A stretch of DNA of 64,000 bases, from the NCBI GenBank assembly GCA_022009675.1, contig CP091718.1, positions 1,364,001 through 1,428,000 on the forward strand, given 5' to 3'. Shown here piece after piece: positions 51,505-60,288 of the stretch (its first letter is position 1; each line of letters opens with the position of its first letter). A model generated the notes under the pieces. The model saw only the letters and a program-made list of their open reading frames with translations. It ran no database searches and was not told where the DNA came from. Made by a program: the position numbers and the translations under genes. Source of the stretch: Oscillospiraceae bacterium. Its GTDB lineage: Bacteria; Bacillota; Clostridia; Oscillospirales; CAG-272.

Positions 51505-52131
51505 ATGGCAAATGTAAAAGTATTTAACATGGCCGGCCAGGAGGTCGGAACCATGGAGCTGTCCGACGTCATCTTCGGCGCGGATATCAACGGAGCCGTC
51601 CTTCATGCCGCAGTCAGAGCGTACCTTCTCAATCAGAGACAGGGCACTCAGTCCACGCTGACCCGCACCGAGGTTTCCGGCGGCGGCAGAAAGCCCTGGA
51701 GACAGAAGGGCACCGGTCGCGCCCGTCAGGGTTCCACCCGTTCTCCCCAGTGGACACACGGCGGTATCGCGCTGGGTCCCAAGCCCCGCAGCTACCGCAC
51801 CGGTCTGAATAAGAAGACCCGCAGAGCGGCTCTGTTCGGCGCTCTGTCCGCCAAGGTCGCGGAGGGTAAGCTCATCGTGCTGGACGATCTGACCTGCACC
51901 GAGTATAAGACCCGCCCGATGGTGGCTATGCTGAACGCGCTGGGTGTGGACAGCCGCGCCCTGATCGTCATGCCGGAGGTCAATCCCTTCGCCGTGAAGA
52001 GCTGCGCAAACCTGCCCCGCGTCGAGACGTCGCTTGCCACCAACCTGAATGTCTATGAGGTCATGAAGGCAGACAAGATGGTCATCACCGCCGCGGCTGT
52101 CAAGAAGCTCGAGGAGGTATACAACAAATGA
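51505..52131 (+). CDS. rplD: 50S ribosomal protein L4
   Basis: 208 aa: LHAAVRAYLLNQRQGTQSTL, the GGRKPWRQKGTGRARQGSTR loop that reaches the exit tunnel, and a C-terminal globular part ending KKLEEVYNK. L4 often autoregulates the S10 operon. Overlaps rplW by four bases. Confidence 0.97.
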   Translation: MANVKVFNMAGQEVGTMELSDVIFGADINGAVLHAAVRAYLLNQRQGTQSTLTRTEVSGGGRKPWRQKGTGRARQGSTRSPQWTHGGIALGPKPRSYRTGLNKKTRRAALFGALSAKVAEGKLIVLDDLTCTEYKTRPMVAMLNALGVDSRALIVMPEVNPFAVKSCANLPRVETSLATNLNVYEVMKADKMVITAAAVKKLEEVYNK

Positions 52132-52439
52132 AACGGATCGAAGATGTCATCATTAAGCCGGTGATCTCCGAGGCCTCCATGGATATGCTGTCTCAGGAGG
52201 AGGGGAAGGCGAAAAAGTACGTCTTCCACGTTCACTCTGCGGCAACCAAGCCCGAGATCGCAGCCGCCGTTGAGTATATGTTCGCCGGCACCAAAGTGGC
52301 GAGCGTCAACGTCATCAACATGAAGAAGAAGCCGAAGAGAATGGGTGTGCATTTCGGATACACCTCCGAGTGGAAGAAAGCCATCGTCACCCTGACGGCG
52401 GATTCCAAGACCATCGAGTTCTTCGAGGGTCTGAACTAA
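52128..52439 (+). CDS. rplW: 50S ribosomal protein L23
   Basis: 103 aa: IIKPVISEASMDML at the start and a central loop with VNVINMKKKPKRMG for 23S binding near the exit tunnel. ATGA overlap with rplD; followed 18 bases later by rplB. Confidence 0.95.
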   Translation: MKRIEDVIIKPVISEASMDMLSQEEGKAKKYVFHVHSAATKPEIAAAVEYMFAGTKVASVNVINMKKKPKRMGVHFGYTSEWKKAIVTLTADSKTIEFFEGLN

Positions 52440-52457
52440 GCGGAGGAGGTTGAAGAA

Positions 52458-53290
52458 ATGGCAACGATTAAGTACAAACCCACAACACCCGCCAGACGGA
52501 ATATGACGGTTCCCGCCTACGGTCAGATCATCACCAAGGATACGCCCGAGAAGAGCCTGGTTGTTATCAAGAAGAAGCACGCCGGACGCAACAGCTACGG
52601 CCGCATCACCGTCCGTCACAGAGGCGGCGGTAACAAGATCAAGTACCGTATCATTGACTTCAAGCGCGCGGATAACACCCCCAATACCGTCATCGCCATC
52701 GAGTACGACCCCAACCGTACCGCCTACATCGCTCTGTTGCAGAACGAGGCAGGCACCAAGAGCTACATCATCGCACCGGATGGTCTGAAGGTCGGCGATG
52801 TGATCTACTCCGGCTCGAATGCCGATATCAAGGTCGGCAACGCACTTCCCCTGACCAACATCCCCACCGGTACCTTCATCCACAACGTGGAGCTGTACCC
52901 CGGCAAGGGCGCGCAGCTGGTCCGTTCCGCAGGCGTTTTCGCACAGCTGATCGCGAAGGAAAACGGCGTGGCACAGGTGAGTCTGCCCTCCGGCGAGGTG
53001 CGCCTCATCCGGCTGGACTGCAAGGCGACCATCGGCCAGGTCGGCAACGTCGAGCACGACACCGTGAAGGTCGGCAAGGCAGGTAAGACCCGTCATAAGG
53101 GTATCCGCCCGACTGTCCGCGGTTCGGTTATGAACCCCTGCGACCACCCGCACGGCGGTGGTGAGGGTAAGTCCCCATCGGTCATCCGTCGCCCGTTACC
53201 CCTTGGGGTAAGCCCGCGCTGGGTTATAAGACGAGAAACAAGAAGGCGCGCACCGACAAGTTGATCGTCAAGCGCAGAAACGCTAAATAA
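52458..53290 (+). CDS. rplB: 50S ribosomal protein L2, one frameshift
   Basis: 277 aa when repaired. GRNSYGRITVRHRGGGNKIK, GDVIYSGSNADIKVGNALPL and VRGSVMNPCDHPHGGGEGKS (peptidyl-transferase-adjacent His) are present. C4 at 53173-53176 lacks one C; corrected, the C-terminus reads PIGHPSPVTPWGKPALGYKT to TAA at 53288. Confidence 0.95.
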
Positions 53291-53304
53291 GGAGGGAATA
53301 TATC

Positions 53305-53580
53305 ATGAGCAGAAGCTTGAAGAAGGCTCCGTATGTGGAAGCAAAGCTGTACGCACGGATTTGCGCCATGAACGAGAAGCATGAGAAGAAGGTGCTCAAG
53401 ACCTGGTCGAGAGCATCCACTATATTCCCGGAATTTGTCGGTCACACCATCGCGGTTCACGACGGTAAGAAGCACATTCCGGTGTATATCACGGAAGATA
53501 TGGTCGGACACAAGCTGGGCGAGTTCGCACCCACCCGCACGTTCAAGGGCCACTCCGGAACCAAGACCGCGAACTCGTAA
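53305..53580 (+). CDS. rpsS: 30S ribosomal protein S19
   Basis: 91 aa: SRSLKKAPYVEAKLYARI and WSRASTIFPEFVGHTIAVHD then KLGEFAPTRTFKGH. It forms part of the 30S head. Ribosome site GGAGGGAATATATC. Confidence 0.97.
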   Translation: MSRSLKKAPYVEAKLYARICAMNEKHEKKVLKTWSRASTIFPEFVGHTIAVHDGKKHIPVYITEDMVGHKLGEFAPTRTFKGHSGTKTANS

Positions 53581-53596
53581 GGGAGGAGACTGAAAC

Positions 53597-53932
53597 ATGG
53601 AAGCAGTTGCATATCTGAAGCATGCCAGAATCTCTCCCCGCAAGGTACAGATTGTTCTGGATCTCATTCGCGGCAAGGATACCGATACGGCTATGGCAAT
53701 CCTGAAGAACACCCGCCGCGGCGCCTCTGAGTACCTGATTAAGTTGCTGAAGAGCGCGGTGGCAAACGCCGAAAACAATTTCCAGATGGACGCCTCGAAG
53801 CTGTATGTCTCCGAGTGCTTCGTTACCCCCGGACCTACCATGAAACGCATGCTGCCTCGTGCCAAGGGAAGCGCCGACCGCATCCTCAAGAGAACCAGCC
53901 ATGTGACCATCGTGGTCAAGGAAAAAGACTGA
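53597..53932 (+). CDS. rplV: 50S ribosomal protein L22
   Basis: 111 aa: KHARISPRKVQIVLDLIRGK and the beta-hairpin tip segment PGPTMKRMLPRAKGSADRIL that lines the exit tunnel near the macrolide site. Intact. Confidence 0.97.
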   Translation: MEAVAYLKHARISPRKVQIVLDLIRGKDTDTAMAILKNTRRGASEYLIKLLKSAVANAENNFQMDASKLYVSECFVTPGPTMKRMLPRAKGSADRILKRTSHVTIVVKEKD

Positions 53933-53951
53933 GAAAGGGAGGCCAGAATCA

Positions 53952-54883
53952 ATGGGACAGAAAGTCAATCCCCACGGCATGCGCGTGGGTGTCATCAAGA
54001 ACTGGGACTCCAGATGGTACGCAAGTAAGGAGTACTTCGGCGACACCCTCGTGTCCGACTACCAGATCCGCAAGTACCTGAAGAAGGCGTTGCAGGATGC
54101 CGGTATCCCCAAGATCGAGATCGAGCGTGACGCGCGCCGCGTGCGCGTGTTCATCCACTGCGCTAAGCCGGGCATGGTCATCGGCAAGGGCGGCAGCGAG
54201 ATCGACAACTACAAGAAGGAGCTGGAGAAGATGACGGGTATGCCCGTCTCACTCAAGGTCGTTGAGATCCGCCAGCCCGACCTGAATGCCCAGCTCGTGG
54301 CAGAGAACGTCTGCGCTCAGCTGGAGCGCCGCACGTCCTTCCGCCGTGCCATGAAGATGGCAATCCGCAACACCATGCGGAACGGCGCCAAGGGTATCAA
54401 GATCGCCTGCTCCGGCCGTCTGGGCGGAGCCGAGATCGCACGTGCCGAGCACTACCATGAGGGTACTATCCCGCTGCAGACCCTGCGTGCGGACATCGAC
54501 TACGGCTTCTGGGAAGCCAATACCACCTACGGCAAGATCGGCGTAAAGGTCTGGATCTACAAGGGCGAGATCCTCAGCGAGGTCAACCGCTCTGCGGCTG
54601 CCGCTGACGGCGCTGCCCGCCCGGACCGCAAGCCCGGTGAGCGCCGCGACCGCCGTCCCGGCGGAGACCGCCGCCCCGGTGGCGACCGTCGCCCCAGCGG
54701 TGATCGCCGTCCCTAGCGGAGACCGCCGCCCCGGTGGTGACCGTCGCCCCGGCGGAGACCGCCGCTTCGGCGACCGCAACGGCAAGCCTGCCAACGTGCG
54801 TCCCGCCGAGAGAACCCCGAGAACCGTTGCCGCTCCGGCGGCAGCTCCTGCCACTGCCCCCGAAAGAAGGAGGCGAGAACTGA
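53952..54883 (+). CDS. rpsC: 30S ribosomal protein S3 with a GDRRP-repeat C-terminal extension, two frameshifts
   Basis: About 309 aa when repaired, ~90 more than usual. KH domain core: GQKVNPHGMRVGVIKNWDSR, KIEIERDARRVRVFIHCAKP and the GMVIGKGGSEIDNYK loop, then GVKVWIYKGEIL where most S3 proteins end. The extension has five to six copies of GGDRRP-like repeats, then an Ala/Pro/Thr tail ending KEGGEN. An extra T near 54714 makes a TAG inside the repeats, and a C5 run at 54857-54861 displaces the last codons. With both corrected, the stop is TGA 54881-54883, three bases before rplP. Confidence 0.9.
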
Positions 54884-54885
54884 TT

Positions 54886-55305
54886 ATGTTGATGCCCAAG
54901 AGAACAAAGTTCCGCCGTGTACAGCGCGGAAGAATGAAGGGTAAGGCAAGCCGCGGCACCACCCTTTCCTACGGCAGCTACGGCCTGATGGCGACTGAGC
55001 CCGCATGGATTTCCAGCGTGCAGATCGAGGCAGCCCGTATCGCTATGACGCGGTACATCAAGCGTGGCGGACAGGTCTGGATCAAGATCTTCCCCGACAA
55101 GCCTATCACCGAGAAGCCTGCCGAGACCCGAATGGGTTCCGGTAAGGGCTCCGTTGAGTACTGGGTCGCTGTTGTGAAGCCCGGCCGCATTATGTTCGAG
55201 ATGGACGGTATTGATGAGGCAACTGCCAAGGAGGCTATGCGCCTTGCCAGCAACAAGCTCCCCATCAAGACCAAGTTCGTCACCAAAGCAGCAGAGGAGG
55301 CGTAA
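54886..55305 (+). CDS. rplP: 50S ribosomal protein L16
   Basis: 139 aa: MPKRTKFRRVQRGRMKGKAS and ITEKPAETRMGSGKGSVEYW are signatures. The ATG at 54886 (or 54892, MPKRTKF) follows AAGGAGG. The uncorrected sequence fuses S3 and L16 in one frame, an artefact of the upstream indels. Confidence 0.95.
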   Translation: MLMPKRTKFRRVQRGRMKGKASRGTTLSYGSYGLMATEPAWISSVQIEAARIAMTRYIKRGGQVWIKIFPDKPITEKPAETRMGSGKGSVEYWVAVVKPGRIMFEMDGIDEATAKEAMRLASNKLPIKTKFVTKAAEEA

Positions 55306-55308
55306 GTC

Positions 55309-55497
55309 ATGAAGGCAGAAGAACTGAGAAAACTGACGGCTCCTGAGCTTGAGACCAAGCTCGGCGAGCTGAAGAAAGAGCTTTTCAACCTCCGCTTCCA
55401 GCACGCGATCAACCAGCTTGACAATCCTCACCAGATCACCGAGGTCAAGCATGACATCGCACGAGTAATGACCGTTCTCAACGAGAAGAACGCGTAA
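55309..55497 (+). CDS. rpmC: 50S ribosomal protein L29
   Basis: 62 aa: MKAEELRKLTAPELETKLGE and LFNLRFQHAINQLDNPHQI. Two-helix protein near the exit tunnel. Starts four bases after the rplP stop. Confidence 0.95.
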   Translation: MKAEELRKLTAPELETKLGELKKELFNLRFQHAINQLDNPHQITEVKHDIARVMTVLNEKNA

Positions 55498-55512
55498 CGA
55501 GGAGGAATTGTC

Positions 55513-55773
55513 ATGACACAGGAAAGAGCACTGAGAAAGACGCGTGTCGGCATCGTTGTCAGCGACAAGATGGACAAGACTGCCGTCGTCGCCATTGAGG
55601 ACAATGTAAAACACCCCGTTTACGGCAAGATCATCAAACACACGCTGAAGATTCACGCACACGACGAAAACAACGAGTGCGGCGTCGGCGACCGCGTCGA
55701 GGTTATGGAGACCAGACCCATGTCCAAGACCAAGAGATGGAGACTGGTTCGGATCATCGAAAAGGCGAAGTAA
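55513..55773 (+). CDS. rpsQ: 30S ribosomal protein S17
   Basis: 86 aa: KTRVGIVVSDKMDKTAVVAI, HPVYGKIIKHTLKIHAHDEN and RPMSKTKRWRLVRI, diagnostic for S17. A 114-base spacer without a gene precedes rplN. Confidence 0.96.
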   Translation: MTQERALRKTRVGIVVSDKMDKTAVVAIEDNVKHPVYGKIIKHTLKIHAHDENNECGVGDRVEVMETRPMSKTKRWRLVRIIEKAK

Positions 55774-55887
55774 GCCAACTGCACACAAGCTGCGCTACCT
55801 GCCACGGAGCCCGGCAGGATAAACGGGGGTTCCGGAATTCGAATAGTAGATACGTTGTGGCGTACTGAAACAGTAGGAGGAAGAAAA

Positions 55888-56256
55888 GTGATTCAGCAAC
55901 AAACACTGATGAAAGTTGCCGATAACACCGGTGCCAAAGAGCTGATGTGCATCCGCGTACTGGGCGGCTCCGGCCGTCGCTACGCGAACATCGGCGACGT
56001 GGTGGTGGCCTGCGTGAAGAAAGCGGCTGCCGGCGGCACCGCCAAGAAGGGCGAGGTCGTCAAGGCTGTCATCGTCAGAAGCACCCACGGCGTCCACCGT
56101 GCGGACGGCTCGTACATCAAGTTCGATGAGAACGCCGCCGTCATCATCAAGGACGACAAGACCCCGCGCGGCACCCGTATCTTCGGGCCTGTCGCCAGAG
56201 AGCTTCGTGAGAAGGATTACCTCAAGATCCTGTCGCTGGCTCCGGAAGTACTGTAA
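55888..56256 (+). CDS. rplN: 50S ribosomal protein L14
   Basis: 122 aa, the canonical length: MIQQQTLMKVADNTGAKELM from a GTG start (AGGAGGAAGAAAA upstream) and GVHRADGSYIKFDENAAVII, ending KILSLAPEVL. Start codon fixed by the conserved IQQQT. Confidence 0.96.
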   Translation: MIQQQTLMKVADNTGAKELMCIRVLGGSGRRYANIGDVVVACVKKAAAGGTAKKGEVVKAVIVRSTHGVHRADGSYIKFDENAAVIIKDDKTPRGTRIFGPVARELREKDYLKILSLAPEVL

Positions 56257-56271
56257 GGAGGTATCGCACAA

Positions 56272-56607
56272 ATGGCTAATCTTCATATCAAAAAGGGCGA
56301 TACCGTCATCGTTCTGAGCGGAGACGACAAGGGCGTTCAGGGCGAGGTCATCGCTACGTCCCCTGAGGAGGGCAAGGTCCTCGTCAAGGGTGCGAACATC
56401 ATTCACAAGCACGTCAAGCCCCGCCGGCAGGGTGAGGCTGGCGGTATCGTGGACGCCGAGGGCGCTATCTACGCCAGCAAGGTCGCCCTGTACTGCCCCG
56501 ATTGCAAGAAGGGCGTGCGTACCCACACCGAGACCGTGGACGGCAAGAAGGTCCGCGTTTGCTCCGGCAAGCGCGACGGCGCTCCCTGCGGTCACAAATT
56601 TGACTGA
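56272..56607 (+). CDS. rplX: 50S ribosomal protein L24
   Basis: 111 aa. KOW motif KKGDTVIVLSGDDKGVQGEV, HVKPRRQGEAGGIVD, then a zinc-ribbon-like CPDCKKGVR...CSGKRDGAPCG. Intact. Confidence 0.95.
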   Translation: MANLHIKKGDTVIVLSGDDKGVQGEVIATSPEEGKVLVKGANIIHKHVKPRRQGEAGGIVDAEGAIYASKVALYCPDCKKGVRTHTETVDGKKVRVCSGKRDGAPCGHKFD

Positions 56608-56621
56608 GGAGGAGAGAGATC

Positions 56622-57167
56622 ATGGCAAGAATCAGAGATATGTACACCAGTGAGATCGCTCCTGCCCTCATGCAGCAGTTCGGCTACAAGAGCGTGATGC
56701 AGATCCCGAAGCTGGATAAGGTCGTCATCAATGTCGGCGTCGGCGAAGCCAAGGAGAATTCCAAGGCAATCGACGCGGTCATGAAGGACATCGCCACCAT
56801 CACCGGTCAGAAGCCCGTCCCCACCTACGCACGCAAGTCCGTGGCAAACTTCAAGCTCCGTCAGGGGATGAAGATCGGCGCGAAAGTCACCCTTCGCGGC
56901 GACCGGATGTATGAATTTATGGATCGTTTGTTCAACTTTGCACTGCCCCGCGTGCGTGACTTCAAGGGCATCAATCCCAATGCCTTCGACGGCAGAGGTA
57001 ACTACTCCCTGGGTCTGAAGGAACAGCTCCTGTTCCCCGAGATCGAGTACGACAAGGTGGAGAAGATCCGCGGTATGGACATCTGCTTTGTCACCACCGC
57101 GCAGAACGACGAGGAGAGCCCGCGAGCTTCTCCGCCGCATGGGCGCTCCCTTCGCGAAAAAAACTGA
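56622..57167 (+). CDS. rplE: 50S ribosomal protein L5, two compensating indels
   Basis: About 181 aa: MARIRDMYTSEIAPALMQQF, KLDKVVINVGVGEAKENSKA and RGMDICFVTTAQNDEES. CCC at 57119-57121 carries an extra base, and the A7 run at 57157-57163 is off by one the other way. The correct end reads RELLRRMGAPFAKKN before the same TGA. Confidence 0.94.
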   Translation: MARIRDMYTSEIAPALMQQFGYKSVMQIPKLDKVVINVGVGEAKENSKAIDAVMKDIATITGQKPVPTYARKSVANFKLRQGMKIGAKVTLRGDRMYEFMDRLFNFALPRVRDFKGINPNAFDGRGNYSLGLKEQLLFPEIEYDKVEKIRGMDICFVTTAQNDEESPRASPPHGRSLREKN

Positions 57168-57182
57168 TGGAGGTAAACGGAA

Positions 57183-57369
57183 ATGGCTAAGAAGTCGATG
57201 ATTCTGAAGCAGCAGGCAGAGCCGAAGTTCTCTACCCGCCGCTACAACCGCTGCAAGATCTGCGGTCCGCCCTCACGCGTATCTCCGTAAATTCGGCATC
57301 TGCCGTATCTGCTTCCGGAATCTTGCCTATAAGGGCGAGATCCCCGGCGTGAAGAAGGCTTCCTGGTAA
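57183..57369 (+). CDS. rpsN: 30S ribosomal protein S14, zinc-binding type Z, one frameshift
   Basis: 61 aa when repaired, the usual type-Z length: MAKKSMILKQQAEPKFSTRR, CKICGRPHAYLRKFGICRIC (four zinc cysteines), ending GVKKASW. An extra C at ~57267 breaks the frame at CG-RPHAY. It is followed by a 246-base non-coding gap, unusual within this operon. Confidence 0.94.
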
Positions 57370-57615
57370 AACGGTAAACGGTAAACCGGTTACCTTTCAC
57401 CGGGAGACCCACTTTGCCGCCCGTTGCTACGGCACGGACGGTATCTATCCCGCCCGCGGCAGGCGCTCGCATGGCGGGAGCCCCCCAACCTATCGGTAGG
57501 AAACAACGCGGACAATCGTCCGCCGGTGTTTAACCCCCGGTATGCCGCCACGGACGCCGTCCGGCGCCTTCAGTGGCAGCAAGATTATGATAACTTGCAT
57601 CAGGAGGAAACAGTT
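57370..57615 (+). other. Non-coding spacer inside the spc operon
   Basis: 246 bases between rpsN and rpsH with GC-rich self-complementary patches (CGGTAAAC...GGTTACC, GGCGGGAGCC). No gene or terminator T-run recognised. Confidence 0.45.
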
Positions 57616-58014
57616 ATGCAAATGTCAGATGTAATTGCCGATATGCTCACCCGCATCCGCAACGCGAATACCGCGAAGCACGCTACCGTTGACATCCCGG
57701 CATCCAACATGAAGAAGGCCATCGCGCAGATCCTCGTTGACGAAGGCTACATCAAGAGCTTTGCCGTCGTGGATGACGGTAAGCAGGGCACCATCCGCGT
57801 GACCCTGAAGTATCTGGCGGGTAAGCAGAAGGTTATCCGCGGGATCAAGCGCGTGTCCAAGCCCGGTCTGCGTATCTACGCAAGCTGCGAGGACCTGCCC
57901 AAGGTGATGAACGGTCTCGGCATTGCCATCGTCTCCACCTCCAAGGGCATCATGACGGACAAGAAGGCTCGCACCCTCAACGTGGGCGGCGAAGTCCTCG
58001 CGTTCGTCTGGTAA
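57616..58014 (+). CDS. rpsH: 30S ribosomal protein S8
   Basis: 132 aa: MSDVIADMLTRIRNANTAKH and GLGIAIVSTSKGIMTDKKAR then VGGEVLAFVW. Start ATG 57616 after CAGGAGGAAACAGTT. S8 represses the spc operon in some bacteria. Confidence 0.96.
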   Translation: MQMSDVIADMLTRIRNANTAKHATVDIPASNMKKAIAQILVDEGYIKSFAVVDDGKQGTIRVTLKYLAGKQKVIRGIKRVSKPGLRIYASCEDLPKVMNGLGIAIVSTSKGIMTDKKARTLNVGGEVLAFVW

Positions 58015-58033
58015 GGAACGGAGGTGCAAAGAA

Positions 58034-58659
58034 ATGTCAAGAATTGGTAGAATGCCGGTTGCGATCCCCTGCCGGTGTCACGGTTACGGTCGCGGAAGGC
58101 AATGTTGTCACAGTCAAGGGCGCCCTGGGAACCCTGACAAAGAACCTCAGTCCCATGATGGACATCAAGGTCGAGGATGGTCACGTCCACGTCACCCGCC
58201 CCAACGATGAAGCGGAGATGCGTGCGCTGCACGGTCTGACCCGCGCACTGCTGCACGATATGGTCGTCGGTGTGTCCGAGGGCTATAAGAAGGTGCTTAT
58301 GATCGTCGGCGTCGGCTATAAGGCAGTCAAGCAGGGCAATAAGCTCATGCTGTACCTGGGTCACTCGCTCATGCCCGTGACCGGTCTGCCGCAGGATAAG
58401 TTCATCATGGAGGATACCGACACCGTCAAGCTGGAGGTTCCCTCTGAGGACGAAATCAAGAAGCAGGGCATCGACAAGATGACCACCGAGAAGATCAGCT
58501 CCAGCCTTATCATCGTCGTCAAGGGCGTTGACAAGCAGGAGGTCGGTCAGACGGCTGCGGTCATCCGCGGCAAGAGACCCGCCCGAGCCGTACCATGGCA
58601 AGGGCGTGCGCTATATCAACGAGTCTGTCCGCCGCAAGGTCGGTAAGACCGGTAAGTAA
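58034..58659 (+). CDS. rplF: 50S ribosomal protein L6, two frameshifts
   Basis: About 207 aa when repaired, ~25 longer than typical. SRIGRMPVAIPAGVTVTVAE, GLTRALLHDMVVGVSEGYKK and KRPPEPYHGKGVRY match. Extra C in C4 58066-58069 and in the C-run at 58578-58580. The added length lies in the loop around PVTGLPQDKFIMEDTDTVKL of the second domain. Confidence 0.94.
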
Positions 58660-58678
58660 ATGAGGGGAGTGCAACAGT

Positions 58679-59038
58679 ATGGTGACGAAAAAGGATTCTA
58701 ACCAGGCGCGTCTGAAGCGCCACATCCGCATCCGGAGCAAGATCTCCGGGACGGCTGAGCGCCCCCGCCTGGCAGTGTACCGTTCCAATGCGAACATCAG
58801 CGCCCAGATCATCGACGATGTGAAGGGCGTGACCCTGGTCGCCGCTTCCACCTACGGCGCCGGCTTTACCGCCAACGGCGGCAACAAGGCGGCAGCCCGC
58901 GAGATCGGCAAGCAGCTTGCCGAGAAGGCGGTCGCACAGGGTATCACCGAAGTCGTTTTCGACAGAGGCGGCTATCTCTATCACGGACGTGTATCGGAGT
59001 TGGCTGAGGGCGCGCGCGAGGGCGGCCTGAAGTTCTGA
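58679..59038 (+). CDS. rplR: 50S ribosomal protein L18
   Basis: 119 aa: RLKRHIRIRSKISGTAERPR, LAVYRSNANISAQIIDD and FDRGGYLYHGRVSELAEGAR. Binds 5S rRNA. Intact. Confidence 0.96.
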   Translation: MVTKKDSNQARLKRHIRIRSKISGTAERPRLAVYRSNANISAQIIDDVKGVTLVAASTYGAGFTANGGNKAAAREIGKQLAEKAVAQGITEVVFDRGGYLYHGRVSELAEGAREGGLKF

Positions 59039-59121
59039 TTGCGTATTCCGCGCAGTCAGTCCGGTTTGTACACTGTTCAAACGCTTGTTTGAACATCAAT
59101 TCAGAAGGAGAGAAAACAGAA

Positions 59122-59625
59122 ATGGCTAACAAGTTCAATCCGGGCGAGAACGAGCTGAAGGAAACGCTCGTCTGCCTGAACCGTGTATCCAAGACGGTCA
59201 AGGGTGGTCGTGTTGCCCGCTTCGCGGCACTGATGGTCGTGGGCGATGGACACGGACACGTTGGCGTCGGTCTGGGTAAGGCCGCCGAGGTCCCTGAGGC
59301 TATCCGCAAGGGCATCGAGGATGCCAAGAAGAATATGATTACCGTTTCCCTCAAGGGAACCACCATTCCCCACGAGGTTGTGGGTATTTACGGCGCCGGC
59401 AAGGTTATGCTCAAGCCCGCTGCCCTCGGTACCGGTATCATCGCCGGCGGTAAGGTACGTGCGGTTCTGGAGTGCGCAGGCATTTCCAACATCCGCGCAA
59501 AGTGCCTGCGGTCGGATAACCCCACCAATGTGGTGAAGGCTGTCATGGCAGGTCTGCAGGAGCTGCGCTCCATCGAGGAGGTCGCGCGTATCCGTGACAT
59601 TCCTGTGGATCAGGTCAAGGCGTAA
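59122..59625 (+). CDS. rpsE: 30S ribosomal protein S5
   Basis: 167 aa: RVSKTVKGGRVARFAALMVV, GDGHGHVGVGLGKAAEVPEA and ARIRDIPVDQVKA. Start at MANKFNPG after AGAAGGAGAGAAAACAGAA; an upstream ATG in frame lacks a ribosome site. Confidence 0.96.
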   Translation: MANKFNPGENELKETLVCLNRVSKTVKGGRVARFAALMVVGDGHGHVGVGLGKAAEVPEAIRKGIEDAKKNMITVSLKGTTIPHEVVGIYGAGKVMLKPAALGTGIIAGGKVRAVLECAGISNIRAKCLRSDNPTNVVKAVMAGLQELRSIEEVARIRDIPVDQVKA

Positions 59626-59640
59626 GGAGGGCAGAGAGAC

Positions 59641-59823
59641 ATGAAAAAAAGGTCACACTCAAGAAAAAGCCTTATCGCCGCGAAGCCCAATCAGATCAAG
59701 ACCGCTGAGTCCCTCGGACTGCGGAAGATCGGAGACTGCATCGTCCATGAGGACAACGCCGTTCTGGCGGGCAAGATCCGGGTTCTCGCTCACCTTGTCA
59801 CGGTCGAGACCGTCAACGACTGA
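59641..59823 (+). CDS. rpmD: 50S ribosomal protein L30, two compensating indels
   Basis: 60 aa. The frame is open throughout but the first ten residues read KKRSHSRK in place of the expected KKVTLKKS. The A7 run after the ATG and the A5 before SLIAAKPNQIKTAESLG are each off by one in opposite directions. Downstream LRKIGDCIVHEDNAVLAGKI fits L30. Confidence 0.9.
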   Translation: MKKRSHSRKSLIAAKPNQIKTAESLGLRKIGDCIVHEDNAVLAGKIRVLAHLVTVETVND

Positions 59824-59841
59824 TGAAGGAGGGATAAGAGA

Positions 59842-60285
59842 ATGAAACTGAATGAGCTCAGACCCGCAGAAGGGTCCAGCAAGGCTGCCTGGAGAAAGGG
59901 CAGAGGCGCCGGCTCCGGCAACGGTAAGACTGCCGGTAAGGGCCACAAGGGTCAGAACGCCCGTTCCGGCGGCGGTGTCCGTCCCGGCTTTGAGGGAGGT
60001 CAGCTCCCCCTGTACAGAAAGCTCCCGAAGCGGGGCTTCCACAATAAGTTCGCAACCGAGTACGCGGTGGTGAACCTGAGCACGCTGGAGCAGCGGTTTG
60101 CCGACGGTGATACCGTCACCCTGGAGACCCTGCTGGAGAAGAAGATCGTCCGTAAGCCTTACGACGGTCTCAAGGTTCTCGCAAACGGAGAACTCACCAA
60201 AAAACTGACGGTAAAGGCTGCCAAGTTCACGGCAGCGGCGAAGGAGAAGATTACGGCGGCAGGTGGACAGGCAGAGGAGGTATAA
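59842..60285 (+). CDS. rplO: 50S ribosomal protein L15
   Basis: 147 aa: KLNELRPAEGSSKAAWRKGR, GSGNGKTAGKGHKGQNARSG and GFEGGQLPLYRKLPKRGFHN. Intact; ends three bases before secY. Confidence 0.97.
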   Translation: MKLNELRPAEGSSKAAWRKGRGAGSGNGKTAGKGHKGQNARSGGGVRPGFEGGQLPLYRKLPKRGFHNKFATEYAVVNLSTLEQRFADGDTVTLETLLEKKIVRKPYDGLKVLANGELTKKLTVKAAKFTAAAKEKITAAGGQAEEV

Positions 60286-60288
60286 ACG

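Noticed and set aside
54637..55305. Apparent S3-tail/L16 fusion protein
   Set aside because: Removing one C from the C5 run at 54857-54861 restores a TGA three bases before a well-placed L16 start with AAGGAGG, so the fusion is an indel artefact.
59641..59823. Divergent natural N-terminus of L30 (KKRSHSRK)
   Set aside because: Two opposite A-run indels convert it into the expected KKVTLKKS-type start; sequence error is simpler.
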